From an uncultured Latescibacterota bacterium (lineage in GTDB: Bacteria; Latescibacterota; UBA2968), in assembly GCA_958295785.1 (NCBI GenBank), contig OY282377.1:3254385-3318384 (forward strand): a stretch of 64,000 bases of DNA, written 5' to 3'. Under the pieces are notes generated by a model. That model did not search any database, had not been told where the DNA came from, and saw nothing but the letters and a program-made list of their open reading frames with translations. Both the position numbers and the translations under genes were made by a program. Shown one piece after another: positions 7,717-16,888 of this stretch; within the stretch, counting starts at the first letter, position 1, and each line of letters begins with the position of its first letter.

Positions 7717-10632
7717 ATGCGTAGTAAACGGATTGTGGCAATGGGCTTGTTGATGACCGCACTGACCGTGCTGGTCTTTGTGGGCAGGCAGGTCGCTGCT
7801 GAACCCGATGCCAATGCGGGCGCGACCACTGGGGAATCTTCCCCGAGTCCTGAACGGCGCGCCAAAGTTGCCGCTGGCGCCAATGCCAATGCGCGTCTGT
7901 CGCTGGATCTGATTCCCAATGGCGGGTCGGGCAATCAACGAAATGATGCCGTGACCTCGGGCACCGTGTCTGGACGGGGCACGACCATTGCCATTGAAGT
8001 TTTCGCAACCGGCGTGACCACCGCTTTGGTCGGCATGCAAATCCGCTTTGACTTTGATGCGACTGTGCTGACCTTTGTCAAAGCCGAGAACAGCGCGTTT
8101 GTCTTTAACCTGCCACAACCGACGGGCACAGACTTCGCGGCAACTTCGCCGCCGGTCACATTGCCGTCTTCTGGTTTTCTAACACGGGCAGAGTTCACCA
8201 CAGCGACCGATGTCACGGGCAGGGAATTTTCCATTGGCATTGCGTCGGTGACACTTTCTGAAAGCTCGTCATCGAGCGATATGCTCACCACGACAAGCCG
8301 GATCTCGTTTACCTCTACCCCGACGCCGGATTTTGATGGCGATGGCACAGTTGGTTTTTCCGACTTTTTGGCGTTTTCAGGGCAGTATGGGTCAAGTCGC
8401 GGGGATGGCATATACCAAGCCAGGTATGATTTGAATAGCGATGGCGCGATAGACTTTTCTGATTTTCTGATTTTTAGCGGCAGTTTTGGCGGCCCAGGAT
8501 CGCCTCCTGGCGGGGGCGGCGGCAGTAGTAGTAGTCCCGACCTGATTGTTCAATCGCCTTCGGTCAGCGATAGTACCTTGACGTCTGGGCAATCCTTTAC
8601 CCTGCGTGCCACGGTTCGCAACTCGGGCACGGGTTCGGCTGCCGCGACGACCTTGCGCTATTACCGTTCGTCCGATTCGGCGATCTCCACGGGTGATACA
8701 GAAGTCGGCACGGATGCGGTGAGCGGGCTTTCGGCTTCTAACACGAGTGCTGAGTCGATCAGCCTGAGAGCACCTTCGAGTGCGGGGACGTATTACTACG
8801 GCGCGTGCGTGGCAAGCGTCAGTGGCGAGAGCAATACCGATAACAACTGCTCAACCGGCGTGCGCGTCACGGTGAGCAGTGGCAGCGGGGGCGGTACGCC
8901 CAAGATGTACTGGACGGACTATGGCACGGAGAAGATTCAGCGTGCCAACCTCGATGGGTCCAATGTCGAAGACCTCGTCACCACAGGATTGACGACGCCA
9001 CTTGGCATCGCGCTGGATGTGGGGCGCGGAAAGATGTACTGGGCGGACGGGGGCACGTCTAAGATTCAGCGTGCCAACCTCGATGGCTCAAATGTCGAAG
9101 ACCTCATCACCACAGGATTGACGACGCCACTTGGCATCGCGCTGGATGTGGGGCGCGGAAAGATGTACTGGACGGACGGGGGCACGGCTAAGATTCAGCG
9201 TGCCAACCTCGATGGCTCAAATGTCGAAGACCTCGTCACCACAGGATTGAGGCATCCATTTGGCATCGCGCTGGATGTGGGGCGCGGAAAGATGTACTGG
9301 CCGGACAATGGCACGGCTAAGATTCAGCGTGCCAACCTCGATGGCTCAAATGTCGAAGACCTCATCACCACAGGATTGGATCGGCCAGTTGGCATCGCGC
9401 TGGATGTGGGGCGCGGAAAGATGTACTGGACGGACTCTGGCACGGATAAGATTCAGCGTGCCAACCTCGATGGCTCAAATGTCGAAGACCTCATCACCAC
9501 AGGATTGTCGGTGCCAGTTGGCATCGCGCTGGACATAGCCAGGGGCAAGATGTATTGGATGGACCAGGACACGGATAAGATTCAGCGTGCCAACCTCAAT
9601 GGCTCCAATGTTGAAGACCTCGTCACCACAGGATTGGACAGGCCGTTTGGCATCGCGCTGGATACTTCAGGGTCTATCAGTAGTGGTGGCGGTGGTGGCG
9701 ATGACCACAGCAATACCCGATCTGGCGCGACCAGTCTTTCTTTGGGTGGCTCACGCTCAGGACAGATAGAAACCGGTGGCGATGTTGATTACTTCAGGGT
9801 GCAAGTCAGCACTTCTGGTACCCTGACGGTTTACACCACAGGCAACATCGATACTTATGGTACGCTACAAAACAGTTCCGGTTCCGCTTTGGAAACCAAT
9901 GACGATGGAGGCAGTGGTACGAATTTCAGCATCGCACGCGCCGTGAGTGCGGGCACGTATTATGTTGAAGTCAAAGGGCTTCATTCAGGAGTAACTGGAA
10001 GCTATACCCTTCATGCGCGTTTTGTGAGCGGTGGTGGCGGTGGTGGCAGTAGTCGTCCCGATCTGATTGTTCAATCGCCTTCTGTCAGCGACAACACGCT
10101 GACAACCGGGCAATCCTTTACCCTGCGTGCCACGGTTCGCAACTCGGGTACGGGACGGTCGGCCTCGACGACCTTGCGCTATTATCGCTCGTCAAATTCG
10201 TCGATCTCGACAAGCGATACAGAAGTCGGCACGGATTCGGTCAGCGGGCTGTCGGCTTCGGCGACCAGTTCTGAGTCGATCAGCCTGAGAGCGCCTTCGA
10301 GTGCGGGGACGTATTACTACGGCGCGTGCGTGGCAAGCGTCAGCGGCGAGAGCAATACAAACAACAACTGCTCGGATGGCGTGCGCGTCACGGTGAGCGG
10401 TAGTACTCCGCCACCACCACCAACGGGTAGTCTCGGTGCTTGCCGTGTGGGGATGGTCGTGCGTCCCAACCAGAGTTGTAGGACCAGCGATGGAGAGTTT
10501 AGAAATACCGGCGATGGGTGCTTCGGTTATCCCCCCCTCGTCGTCGGCAACGGGATTTGTGGTAGTATCACTTTGAGCGGCTTGCGTGTGACTCGGGTGG
10601 GCAACGATTATCGGATTGACGCGGTTCCCTAA
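7717..10632 (+). CDS. Multidomain surface protein: cohesin-like, dockerin-like, CARDB, YWTD repeats, PPC
   Basis: ATG 7717 follows AAAGGAG at ideal spacing and opens a 971-residue protein with a signal peptide (residues 1-28, ending GRQVAA). In order: a cohesin-like beta domain (about 48-185, IEVFATGVTTALVGMQIRFD); paired EF-hand/dockerin-like loops (DFDGDGTVGFSDFLAFSG and DLNSDGAIDFSDFLIFSG, about 205-255); a Gly/Ser linker; a CARDB domain (about 272-390); six 43-residue LDL-receptor-type repeats (396-653, KMYWTD..TxKIQRANLDGS); a bacterial PPC domain (about 662-770); a second CARDB domain closely similar to the first; a Pro-rich spacer; and a Cys-containing C-terminal domain (about 905-971). 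Holding cohesin-like and dockerin-like parts in one chain suggests self-association or assembly at the cell surface. No enzymatic domain is seen. No sorting signal that I recognise is obvious at the C-terminus. Confidence 0.85.
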   Translation: MRSKRIVAMGLLMTALTVLVFVGRQVAAEPDANAGATTGESSPSPERRAKVAAGANANARLSLDLIPNGGSGNQRNDAVTSGTVSGRGTTIAIEVFATGVTTALVGMQIRFDFDATVLTFVKAENSAFVFNLPQPTGTDFAATSPPVTLPSSGFLTRAEFTTATDVTGREFSIGIASVTLSESSSSSDMLTTTSRISFTSTPTPDFDGDGTVGFSDFLAFSGQYGSSRGDGIYQARYDLNSDGAIDFSDFLIFSGSFGGPGSPPGGGGGSSSSPDLIVQSPSVSDSTLTSGQSFTLRATVRNSGTGSAAATTLRYYRSSDSAISTGDTEVGTDAVSGLSASNTSAESISLRAPSSAGTYYYGACVASVSGESNTDNNCSTGVRVTVSSGSGGGTPKMYWTDYGTEKIQRANLDGSNVEDLVTTGLTTPLGIALDVGRGKMYWADGGTSKIQRANLDGSNVEDLITTGLTTPLGIALDVGRGKMYWTDGGTAKIQRANLDGSNVEDLVTTGLRHPFGIALDVGRGKMYWPDNGTAKIQRANLDGSNVEDLITTGLDRPVGIALDVGRGKMYWTDSGTDKIQRANLDGSNVEDLITTGLSVPVGIALDIARGKMYWMDQDTDKIQRANLNGSNVEDLVTTGLDRPFGIALDTSGSISSGGGGGDDHSNTRSGATSLSLGGSRSGQIETGGDVDYFRVQVSTSGTLTVYTTGNIDTYGTLQNSSGSALETNDDGGSGTNFSIARAVSAGTYYVEVKGLHSGVTGSYTLHARFVSGGGGGGSSRPDLIVQSPSVSDNTLTTGQSFTLRATVRNSGTGRSASTTLRYYRSSNSSISTSDTEVGTDSVSGLSASATSSESISLRAPSSAGTYYYGACVASVSGESNTNNNCSDGVRVTVSGSTPPPPPTGSLGACRVGMVVRPNQSCRTSDGEFRNTGDGCFGYPPLVVGNGICGSITLSGLRVTRVGNDYRIDAVP
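8902..9669 (+). repeat. Six tandem 129-bp repeats encoding YWTD blades
   Basis: The codon for the first Lys of each unit falls at 8902, 9031, 9160, 9289, 9418 and 9547, exactly 129 bp apart. The units are nearly identical in DNA; most differences lie in the short stretches after YW and before GIALD. Six YWTD units are what one closed propeller needs. The DNA similarity points to recent amplification or gene conversion and makes this stretch prone to assembly collapse. Confidence 0.95.
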
Positions 10633-10666
10633 CCGGCTGGTCATGAGAAAGCGTCACTAACAACAC

Positions 10667-10703
10667 AAGCCCGGGTTCGCAAGGAACTCGGGCTTTCTCT
10701 TTG
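10667..10703 (+). terminator. Rho-independent terminator
   Basis: Arms AAGCCCGGGTTC (10667-10678) and GAACTCGGGCTT (10684-10695) pair with one mismatch and are followed by TTCTCTTTG. It lies 35 bp after the multidomain surface protein. From 10704 to the promoter at 10935 I see only TCCGCG-type words and no gene. Confidence 0.75.
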
Positions 10704-10934
10704 TCTGAATCGCGGATTGTCGCGGATTTAGGGATTGCGCGGATTAACCCCACCGCCTGCCACTCACTGCATCCTCCGCACCTGCTACATCCTTTACACC
10801 ACTTGCACGCGCTACCCTACCGACGCCGCCCAGTGCTCGCGTGGCGGCATACCCAGATTAGGCCCAAATTTTTGCATCCTGTCGGTCAAATTAAAATAGC
10901 GTGCTTGAATACTTGGCGGAAAGCGCAAGATATT

Positions 10935-10964
10935 TTGTTGTACTTTCGTGCTGGAATATATAAT
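10935..10964 (+). promoter_or_regulatory. Candidate sigma-70 type promoter for the Omp85 gene
   Basis: TTGTTG (10935-10940) and TATAAT (10959-10964) are separated by 18 bp, about 75 bp before the probable start codon. Only this spacing and the match to the -10 consensus support it. Confidence 0.45.
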
Positions 10965-11038
10965 CTCCCATTCCATTGGGATAGCATATAACGGAGTTGT
11001 TATATTGTGTCAATCTGATTCTGACGAGGTATTGTCTT

Positions 11039-12691
11039 TTGCCTTCCATCCGCGTTCATCGGTGTTTATCTGTGGTTGCTTTGGTTTTCATGCTGATTGC
11101 GTTTGGCACAGCAGCGGGGGATCGCCCGATTGTGGCGCGCGTTCAAATTGAAGGGGCGCGGTCTGTGCCCGTGCGCGATGTGCAGGGGTGGTTGGTCACG
11201 CGGGCGGGCGTGGCAGTGGATTCCGCGTTGTTGCGAAAGGATGTGCAACGCATTTTGGAAGGGTACAAAAAACAGGGATTCTGGCAGGTGGCGGTGGCGT
11301 TTCCCAAAATGATACGCGGCGATCAAACGACGGTCGTTTTTGCTATCGCCGAAGGGGCGCGAACCCGGGTCGCGTCTGTGCAAGTGCGCGGCGCGTTGAT
11401 TTTTGATCCGTTGGATGTGCGCGAAGCCTTTGGGCTTGCACGAGGCGCGGTGTTGATCGAAAGCGATTTGAACCACCACTTGGATCGCCTGTTGCGTTTT
11501 TACGAAGATCGGGGCTACCCGTTTTGCGCGTTGCACCCCGATGTGCATTTGGACGGGAATGGCGCGGGCGTGCAGGTCGCCGTGTCGCCCGGCCCGCTGG
11601 TGCGTATCGATGCCGTGCGGTTCGAGGGAAATGCGGTGACGCGAGAAGAGGTTTTGGCGCGCCATGTCTCGGTGGGCGAAGTCTATGACCAGCGGCGCGT
11701 GGATGCTTTTGTGCAGCGGTTGCAAAATTTGCCCTTTATCGACCGCGTGTACAAGGCGGAACTCGTACTGATGGGGGATGAAATGGCCCTCGTGATCGGG
11801 TTGGAGGAATCGCGCCACACGCGCATCGAAGGGGGGCTGGGTCTCGGTTCTGAACAGACCTTGACGGGGACAATCGCGCTCGATGTGCTGAACTTTTCCG
11901 GCGGCGGGCGCGAAGGCGACGCGCTGTGGTCACGGCGCGGCGCGGGCGCGTCTCATTTGCGCGTCTCCTATCGCGAGCCTTATGTGTTTAACGGCCCGGT
12001 CTCGGCACGGGGCCGCGTGGAAATGACCGAGCGCGTGGGATATGTGACGCAGCGGTTTGGCACGGGCGCAGATGTCGCCGTCGGCGCGGGCAACTTGTTT
12101 GGCGGCATTGTATACCGCCGCGTATTGCCCGATTCAACGGGCTTGGGGTTTTACGATGCAGAAAAGATGTGGGCTTTCGAGGCGGGCGTTCGGATTGACC
12201 GGCGCGTGCAGGCAACACGCGGTTGGCAGGCCGAGTTTCGGGGGGAGATCGGCGAGGTCGCACGCGGAATCAGGCGTGGGCGATGGGCAGCAGATGGACA
12301 GGTGTTTTGGCCTTTGGGCAGGCGATCCATTCTCGCGGGACGGGCGCGGGCCTCGTGGGTTGGGCAAACCGGAGACGTGCCAGAAACGGCCGGCATTTGG
12401 CTGGGAGGCGCGCAATCGTTGCGCGGCTATCGGGAGGAGCGATTCTGGGGAACCAACGCGGGATGGGTCAATGTGGAATGGCGGCGGTTGCTGGGGCCAA
12501 AAACGCGGATCTTCGCCTTTGTCGATGCGGGGCGGATCAGCGGGAATGGCTCTGCCATTTGGCCCGTATCCTACGGCATAGGGCTTTTGGCAAATGGACG
12601 GATGGGCGCGGTTGGGATAGACTATGGATTGCCTTGGCGAGAAAGCCCGGCCCAAGGCATGGTGCATGTGCGGATGATCAGCGCGTTTTAG
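11039..12691 (+). CDS. Omp85-family outer-membrane protein (POTRA domains plus barrel)
   Basis: The product has an N-terminal hydrophobic export signal (CLSVVALVFMLIAFGTAAGD), then POTRA-type units (PIVARVQIEGARSVPVRDV; RVASVQVRGALIFDPLDV; RIDAVRFEGNAVTREEV), then a C-terminal barrel. The barrel carries the lid-loop hallmark GAQSLRGYREERFWG, equivalent to the conserved RGY/F motif of BamA and TamA, and ends with the aromatic terminus ISAF. About 550 residues is close to a TamA-like protein with three POTRAs. The family inserts or translocates proteins at the outer membrane. The start is uncertain: TTG 11039 gives a clean signal peptide; an ATG lies further upstream at 10997. It is followed by a convergent GWxTD gene. 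Confidence 0.85.
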   Translation: MPSIRVHRCLSVVALVFMLIAFGTAAGDRPIVARVQIEGARSVPVRDVQGWLVTRAGVAVDSALLRKDVQRILEGYKKQGFWQVAVAFPKMIRGDQTTVVFAIAEGARTRVASVQVRGALIFDPLDVREAFGLARGAVLIESDLNHHLDRLLRFYEDRGYPFCALHPDVHLDGNGAGVQVAVSPGPLVRIDAVRFEGNAVTREEVLARHVSVGEVYDQRRVDAFVQRLQNLPFIDRVYKAELVLMGDEMALVIGLEESRHTRIEGGLGLGSEQTLTGTIALDVLNFSGGGREGDALWSRRGAGASHLRVSYREPYVFNGPVSARGRVEMTERVGYVTQRFGTGADVAVGAGNLFGGIVYRRVLPDSTGLGFYDAEKMWAFEAGVRIDRRVQATRGWQAEFRGEIGEVARGIRRGRWAADGQVFWPLGRRSILAGRARASWVGQTGDVPETAGIWLGGAQSLRGYREERFWGTNAGWVNVEWRRLLGPKTRIFAFVDAGRISGNGSAIWPVSYGIGLLANGRMGAVGIDYGLPWRESPAQGMVHVRMISAF

Positions 12692-12745
12692 GGACTGGGG
12701 ATTGGGACGCAGATATCTGACAGCGGGCAAGGGCCTACACACTGC

Positions 12746-12772
12746 GGGCAAGCACGGGGGCATCGCCCCTAC
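12746..12772. repeat. Palindromic intergenic repeat unit
   Basis: A single copy (GGGCAAGCAC...CATCGCCCCTAC) lies between the convergent Omp85 and GWxTD genes, 14 bp before the stop of the latter. One base in the left arm departs from the commonest form. Confidence 0.8.
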
Positions 12773-12785
12773 ACGTTGTATCTTT

Positions 12786-14402
12786 TTACGGCACGATTTT
12801 AAACGCAATGTCTTTCTCCACCTCGCGCTCTGCCAGCAAATCCGTTACTTTGACGCGCACTTCCTGGCCGCCCGGTTCGGCGTCTTGCAAGTCCAATTCG
12901 ACATACGCCATATCTTCTGTGCTATCGCCCGATTGCTCGTAGGAAATCACCACCTCGCGCCGCTTCTCTTGCAAGCGCAACAAACGCCCCAAGCCGCGCA
13001 GCGCACGCACCGGCGCGAGTCCTTTTTCTCGGGCGCGAAAAGAATAATCCACGCGGTATTTCGTCTGCCCAAATTCATCGCGTTTCAAATTGTACACTTC
13101 AAAATAGACAAACGCATTTTGATCGGGCCGAAACGCCTTTGACGCCATGGGAATGACCTTTAAGCCGCGTTTGTGAAACGGCCCTAATGTGTCGCTCGGC
13201 TCAATCCAAAAGGCCAGGGCAATATCGCTCATCAACAGACCGTCCGCTTGCGAAAAATCGGCTATGTCCAGCGGTTGCTGATACACCTGCGATTTTCCCG
13301 ACACCACATCGCGGATTTGAAAAGAAAGATGGTGAAGCCCCGCGCCGACCTCAAACGCGACTACCCCCGGAATAAATGCCCCGTCCAAGACTTGCTGATC
13401 TGACGGCGCTTGAAATGTCAGTTGATCCTGCACCCGATAGACTTCTGTCCACAGGCTGTCAAACATGGCCAGGCCGCGATCTAACAGCACCTGGTCGGTT
13501 TTGTCATCCACGGGCAACCGCGCCATTTCCGAGGCGGGCAACCCGTAATAGATTTCCAGTCGCGTCGCCCCATTTTCGCCGCGAAACCCCGCGGGAAAAT
13601 AGTAAAAATCAACGGGCAGATCGGCAAAATCCACATCGTAAACAGAGGGCTGACGCGCGGCGACCTGTCGCAAAACCATCTCGCTTTGATACTCGATCAA
13701 ATCCGTCGTCAAAGCGATGCCCAGGCCATCGGGCATCTGGGGAAATTCGTACACATTCCCCTTGCCACGCCGCACAAAGTCAAACTCCGTCCCGCCAGCC
13801 AAATCCGCATACACCCAATACTCCCACCACGACAGCGATGGCACGGGAAAAATGGGCTGTCCGGGCCTGATTCGCAGCGCAATGCGTCTGCGATTCACGT
13901 AATTTTGTCGCGCATCCTGTATCTCCCTGTCCATTTCATTTTGAATATCGCCCGACTTGCTCGTGTGATCGGGTTCGCCAAATCGCACGTACACCTCCCC
14001 GCGATCATCCCACGGAAACGCCCCCTGACCGTATCGGTGACGCGCATGCGCCACGCGCCGATAATGCTCGATGAGCCGTTCATTGGCCTTTGTCAAAGGC
14101 GATGGATCCACGCGCCGCCAAAACCGGTCGGTCAATTCAGCGCGTTTTTCTTTGCTCGCATCGCGGTAAATCTCCAGATCATCGGGCAGTGCCACTTGCG
14201 AGAGATCGCGATAGAGCACGCGCTCATTTTCCGGCAATGTCGCAATGTATTCTTCAAACAGGGTCTGAGATTGTGCATAGTCCCGAACCGCCTGCGCTTG
14301 CACCGCCTGCACCAAAAGCGGATTGTCAAAACCGCCATCCTGCGCCCACAACATTGTGTTCAGAACGAGCAGAAAACCAGCAAATGTAAATATCGCGGAC
14401 AT
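12786..14402 (-). CDS. GWxTD domain-containing protein 1, exported
   Basis: The 538-residue product starts at ATG 14402 behind GGAGG and has a signal peptide (MSAIFTFAGFLLVLNTMLWAQ). Residues 90-180 hold the family core: FWRRVDPSPLTKANERLIEH, then YRRVAHARHRYG, then DDRGEVYVRFGEPDH; the last is this family's form of the G-W-x-T-D-R-G-x-[IV]-Y-[IV]-x-x-G-x-P-D signature. After it come EYWVYADLAGGTEFDFV and a long beta-rich C-terminal half of repeated immunoglobulin-like strands. GWxTD proteins are common in FCB and related phyla, and their function is not established. A longer paralogue lies at 31120-33474. The left end of an interspersed repeat lies 45 bp upstream of the start. Confidence 0.85.
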   Translation of the reverse strand: MSAIFTFAGFLLVLNTMLWAQDGGFDNPLLVQAVQAQAVRDYAQSQTLFEEYIATLPENERVLYRDLSQVALPDDLEIYRDASKEKRAELTDRFWRRVDPSPLTKANERLIEHYRRVAHARHRYGQGAFPWDDRGEVYVRFGEPDHTSKSGDIQNEMDREIQDARQNYVNRRRIALRIRPGQPIFPVPSLSWWEYWVYADLAGGTEFDFVRRGKGNVYEFPQMPDGLGIALTTDLIEYQSEMVLRQVAARQPSVYDVDFADLPVDFYYFPAGFRGENGATRLEIYYGLPASEMARLPVDDKTDQVLLDRGLAMFDSLWTEVYRVQDQLTFQAPSDQQVLDGAFIPGVVAFEVGAGLHHLSFQIRDVVSGKSQVYQQPLDIADFSQADGLLMSDIALAFWIEPSDTLGPFHKRGLKVIPMASKAFRPDQNAFVYFEVYNLKRDEFGQTKYRVDYSFRAREKGLAPVRALRGLGRLLRLQEKRREVVISYEQSGDSTEDMAYVELDLQDAEPGGQEVRVKVTDLLAEREVEKDIAFKIVP

Positions 14403-14447
14403 ACAAAACCTCCTTGGAGCGGGATTTCTATGATTAAAGGATTACGG

Positions 14448-14861
14448 ATACCAATTTGATTTTTATTTGTCCGTATCCTGCCTCCCATCAGGGAGGAATG
14501 AGGAATGGGGAACAGACTTACTTAAAGCGTTTGGTTCTGCCTCCACGTTGGTTGCCTTCGATGCGTTGGCTACGCCTGTGCCTACGGCGTGCGGCGACTT
14601 CCTTTTTTTCAACAGCAAAAAAAAGGAAGCAAAAAATGCCGCTCTCAAACGCCGAGGGGTGCTCTGCACAGCGCAAATCGCTTTTGTAGTAGTACGACAT
14701 GCACTGGCCTGCAAAGTGGGTTGCAAGAGGGAGGTTGGTTGCGAGACGGCCTTGCGCGCTGTGCGCGATGGCATGATCTGATGGTCTTTGGGGATGGCTT
14801 TTTGCCATGGCTTATTTGACGTACTGCGTAACGGCAAGAGGATCATTAGCTAATTTGGTAT
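14448..14861 (+). mobile_element. MITE-like interspersed element, copy 1
   Basis: This 414-bp element is bounded by ATACCAATTTGA (14448) and TAATTTGGTAT (14851-14861), which are inverted repeats. Inside are a CCTCCC-ATCA-GGGAGG hairpin near the left end, a conserved GATGCGTTGGCTACGCCTG block, a 12-bp perfect stem CTTCCTTTTTTT/AAAAAAAGGAAG, and a block GCGAGACGGCCTTGCGCGC near the right. No transposase is encoded. It sits between the divergent GWxTD 1 and aldolase genes; its right end is 6 bp before the aldolase -35 box. Open frames of about 100 codons inside it are also seen in copy 3 but shifted in copies 2 and 4, so I do not call them genes. Confidence 0.85.
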
Positions 14862-14867
14862 CACGCA

Positions 14868-14896
14868 TTGACAAGCAACCCGCCCGCCCGTATCTT
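14868..14896 (+). promoter_or_regulatory. Sigma-70 type promoter of the aldolase gene
   Basis: TTGACA (14868-14873) and TATCTT (14891-14896) are 17 bp apart, 121 bp before ATG 15017. The roughly 110-nt leader contains ATCCGT (14916 region) that can pair with ACGGAT near 14980; no known riboswitch was recognised. Confidence 0.7.
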
Positions 14897-15016
14897 TTTC
14901 GCTCGCAGTTGTATCCGTTCATAGGTAATAGACGCTTCATCAGCCTCTCGGTTGCCTTAACCTGACAGCCTTCCGCGATACGGATGGCGGCTCAACTTCT
15001 CAAAAGGAGTTCCCAC

Positions 15017-16090
15017 ATGGCAGTTGATGTTCAAAGTGGCATTGGCAAAATCGCAGACTACCTCGGCAATGATTTCGACGATTTGCTCTATCACAAAGCA
15101 TTGGTCGATAAAGACTTGCTCGCGCTACCGGGGCCCGACTTCGTCGACCGGGTGTTTGCGGATTCGGACCGCACGATTCCCGTGCTCAACAATTTGCAAC
15201 GCCTCTACAATGCGGGCCGGCTCGCGGGCACGGGCTACGTTTCCATCCTCCCCATCGATCAGGGTATCGAGCATTCCGGCGGCGCGTCCTTCGCGCCCAA
15301 CCCCATCTACTTTGACCCCGAAAATATCGTCAAACTCGCTATTGAAGGGGGTTGCAATGCCGTGGCAACCACGCTGGGCGTGTTGGGAATGGTGGCGCGC
15401 AAATACGCCCACAAAATCCCCTTCATCCTCAAATTCAACCACAACCAACTGCTCACCTACCCCCCCCAATACGACCAAGTTCTTTTCGGACAGGTCGAAC
15501 AGGCATGGGAAATGGGATGTGCCGGCGTGGGCGCCACGATCTATTTTGGATCAGCCGAATCCAACCGACAAATCGTCGAAATCAGCGAAGCCTTTGCCCG
15601 CGCCCACGAACTCGGGATGTTTACCGTGCTGTGGTGCTATTTGCGTAACTCGGCATTTGCCACCGACGATGTGGATTACCACGAAGCCGCGGACCTGACC
15701 GGACAGGCCAACCACCTCGGCGTCACCATTGGCGCGGACATCATCAAACAAAAATTGCCGACCAACAACCGCGGGTACACGGCCTTGAACTTTGGGCGCA
15801 CGCACGACAAAGTCTATACGGACCTCACGTCCGATCACCCCATTGACCTGTGCCGCTACCAAGTGGTCAATTGCTACATGGGCAAAGCCGGGTTGATCAA
15901 TTCTGGCGGGGCATCCTCTGGGGCAAGCGATTACGCCGAAGCCGTTCGCACGGCGGTGATCAACAAACGCGCCGGAGGCACGGGCCTCATCTCTGGCCGC
16001 AAGGCATTTCAACGCCCCATGCGCGAAGGGATTCAATTGCTCAATGACATTCAAGACGTTTATCTCTGCGCGGATGTAACTATCGCATGA
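15017..16090 (+). CDS. fbaB: Class I fructose-bisphosphate aldolase, DhnA/FbaB type
   Basis: ATG 15017 lies behind AAAAGGAG and gives 357 residues; an upstream ATG at 14984 lacks a site. The protein matches the archaeal-type class I aldolase: [17 protein letters not shown] near residue 75, [15 protein letters not shown] with a candidate lysine, [23 protein letters not shown] with the expected Schiff-base lysine, and [14 protein letters not shown] with [13 protein letters not shown] forming the phosphate site. It interconverts fructose 1,6-bisphosphate with glyceraldehyde 3-phosphate and dihydroxyacetone phosphate in glycolysis and gluconeogenesis, in the cytoplasm. It has its own promoter (14868) and a strong terminator at 16113, so it is probably monocistronic. 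Confidence 0.92.
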   Translation: MAVDVQSGIGKIADYLGNDFDDLLYHKALVDKDLLALPGPDFVDRVFADSDRTIPVLNNLQRLYNAGRLAGTGYVSILPIDQGIEHSGGASFAPNPIYFDPENIVKLAIEGGCNAVATTLGVLGMVARKYAHKIPFILKFNHNQLLTYPPQYDQVLFGQVEQAWEMGCAGVGATIYFGSAESNRQIVEISEAFARAHELGMFTVLWCYLRNSAFATDDVDYHEAADLTGQANHLGVTIGADIIKQKLPTNNRGYTALNFGRTHDKVYTDLTSDHPIDLCRYQVVNCYMGKAGLINSGGASSGASDYAEAVRTAVINKRAGGTGLISGRKAFQRPMREGIQLLNDIQDVYLCADVTIA

Positions 16091-16112
16091 CATGCATGCA
16101 CCACAAAAAAGC

Positions 16113-16147
16113 GGGGCCTTCGGTTTGCCGAAGGCCCCGTATTTTTG
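16113..16147 (+). terminator. Rho-independent terminator of the aldolase gene
   Basis: A perfect 11-bp stem GGGGCCTTCGG/CCGAAGGCCCC (16113-16123 and 16128-16138) with a TTTG loop is followed by GTATTTTTG. Confidence 0.9.
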
Positions 16148-16218
16148 TATGTATTGCACAGCCACCCCGATCCGCGTACTATCTGCTGACCACGGACCAC
16201 CAATTACAGGGAGAACAC

Positions 16219-16614
16219 ATGGGATATACCGCTCAGGTGCGCCAGTTCACGATGGCTTGCAACGATGACCTGCCCGCGCGTCCGCAAAAAATGACAAAAG
16301 AGGGGATTGCGTTTATACGACAAATGGTCGACGATGAACTCGACGAGTTAATGGCGGCGCAGACCGTTGCGGAACAGGCGGACGCGCTCGTTGACGCCAT
16401 TTACTATATCTGCGATTTTGCCGTGCGGAACGGCGTCAATCTCGACCCGCTTTTCGATATTGTTCACAGTGCAAATATGCAAAAGGTGGTGAATGGAAAA
16501 GCGATTCGTCGAGCAGATGGCAAAATACTCAAACCCGAAGGATGGGAAGATCCCGCGCCCAAACTCGCACGAGAAATGGCGCGTCAAGCGCGTGAAGGCG
16601 GGTTTGACAGTTGA
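16219..16614 (+). CDS. MazG-like / PRA-PH-type nucleotide pyrophosphohydrolase
   Basis: ATG 16219 follows AGGGAG; the product is 131 residues. DDELDELMAA supplies the E-x-x-E-like acidic pair and DALVDAIYYICDFA the second acidic motif (D-x2-x-D) of the all-alpha NTP pyrophosphohydrolase fold. The later blocks LDPLFDIVHSANMQKVVNGK and DGKILKPEGWEDP are typical of the Cof-like PRA-PH subfamily. Such enzymes hydrolyse a nucleoside triphosphate or related phosphate ester to the monophosphate and pyrophosphate with Mg2+, often as house-cleaning. Neither signal peptide nor membrane segment is present. The substrate is not readable from the sequence. Confidence 0.8.
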   Translation: MGYTAQVRQFTMACNDDLPARPQKMTKEGIAFIRQMVDDELDELMAAQTVAEQADALVDAIYYICDFAVRNGVNLDPLFDIVHSANMQKVVNGKAIRRADGKILKPEGWEDPAPKLAREMARQAREGGFDS

Positions 16615-16635
16615 GGAATGGGGGATCGGGTCTCC

Positions 16636-16778
16636 CTATTCCATACGCATCGCGTTAAGAGAATCAATACGACATGCCAGCGCGGTTAGGGATTCGGTGG
16701 CTTTGTCCTTTTGGCACACGCGCAAGCACAACGCCGCAGTCCAGTGATTTTTCAACCCGGTTACAAAAGCGATACTAA
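16636..16778 (-). pseudogene. Possible gene fragment cut by the adjacent IS
   Basis: On the minus strand the left flank of the IS5-family element is open and reads FVTGLKNHWTAALCLRVCQK, then ESLTALACRIDSLNAMRME and a stop at 16636-16638. Codon choice resembles a real gene, but no start is present on this side of the IS. It may be the tail of a gene whose head is the 57-residue fragment at 17696-17869, although the simplest IS excision does not join their frames. Low certainty. Confidence 0.25.
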
Positions 16779-16888
16779 GAAACCCTAACAAAAAGCGTTG
16801 ACATGGATTTGTGAGAGGCCGATTTTCTTCTCAGCCCAACCCTTACAACGTCCATGCCCGGCATCTGCAACCGGGCGAGGAGGAACAA

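Noticed and set aside
14460-14790. About 100-codon open frames inside the MITE copies (also 29834-30133, 33732-34067, 20696-21265)
   Set aside because: The frame is open in copies 1 and 3 but shifted in copies 2 and 4, while stems and DNA blocks are conserved on both strands; this fits a DNA or RNA element, not a protein.
14897-15016. Riboswitch in the aldolase leader
   Set aside because: Some pairing is possible, but no known aptamer signature was recognised and no terminator or anti-terminator pair is evident.
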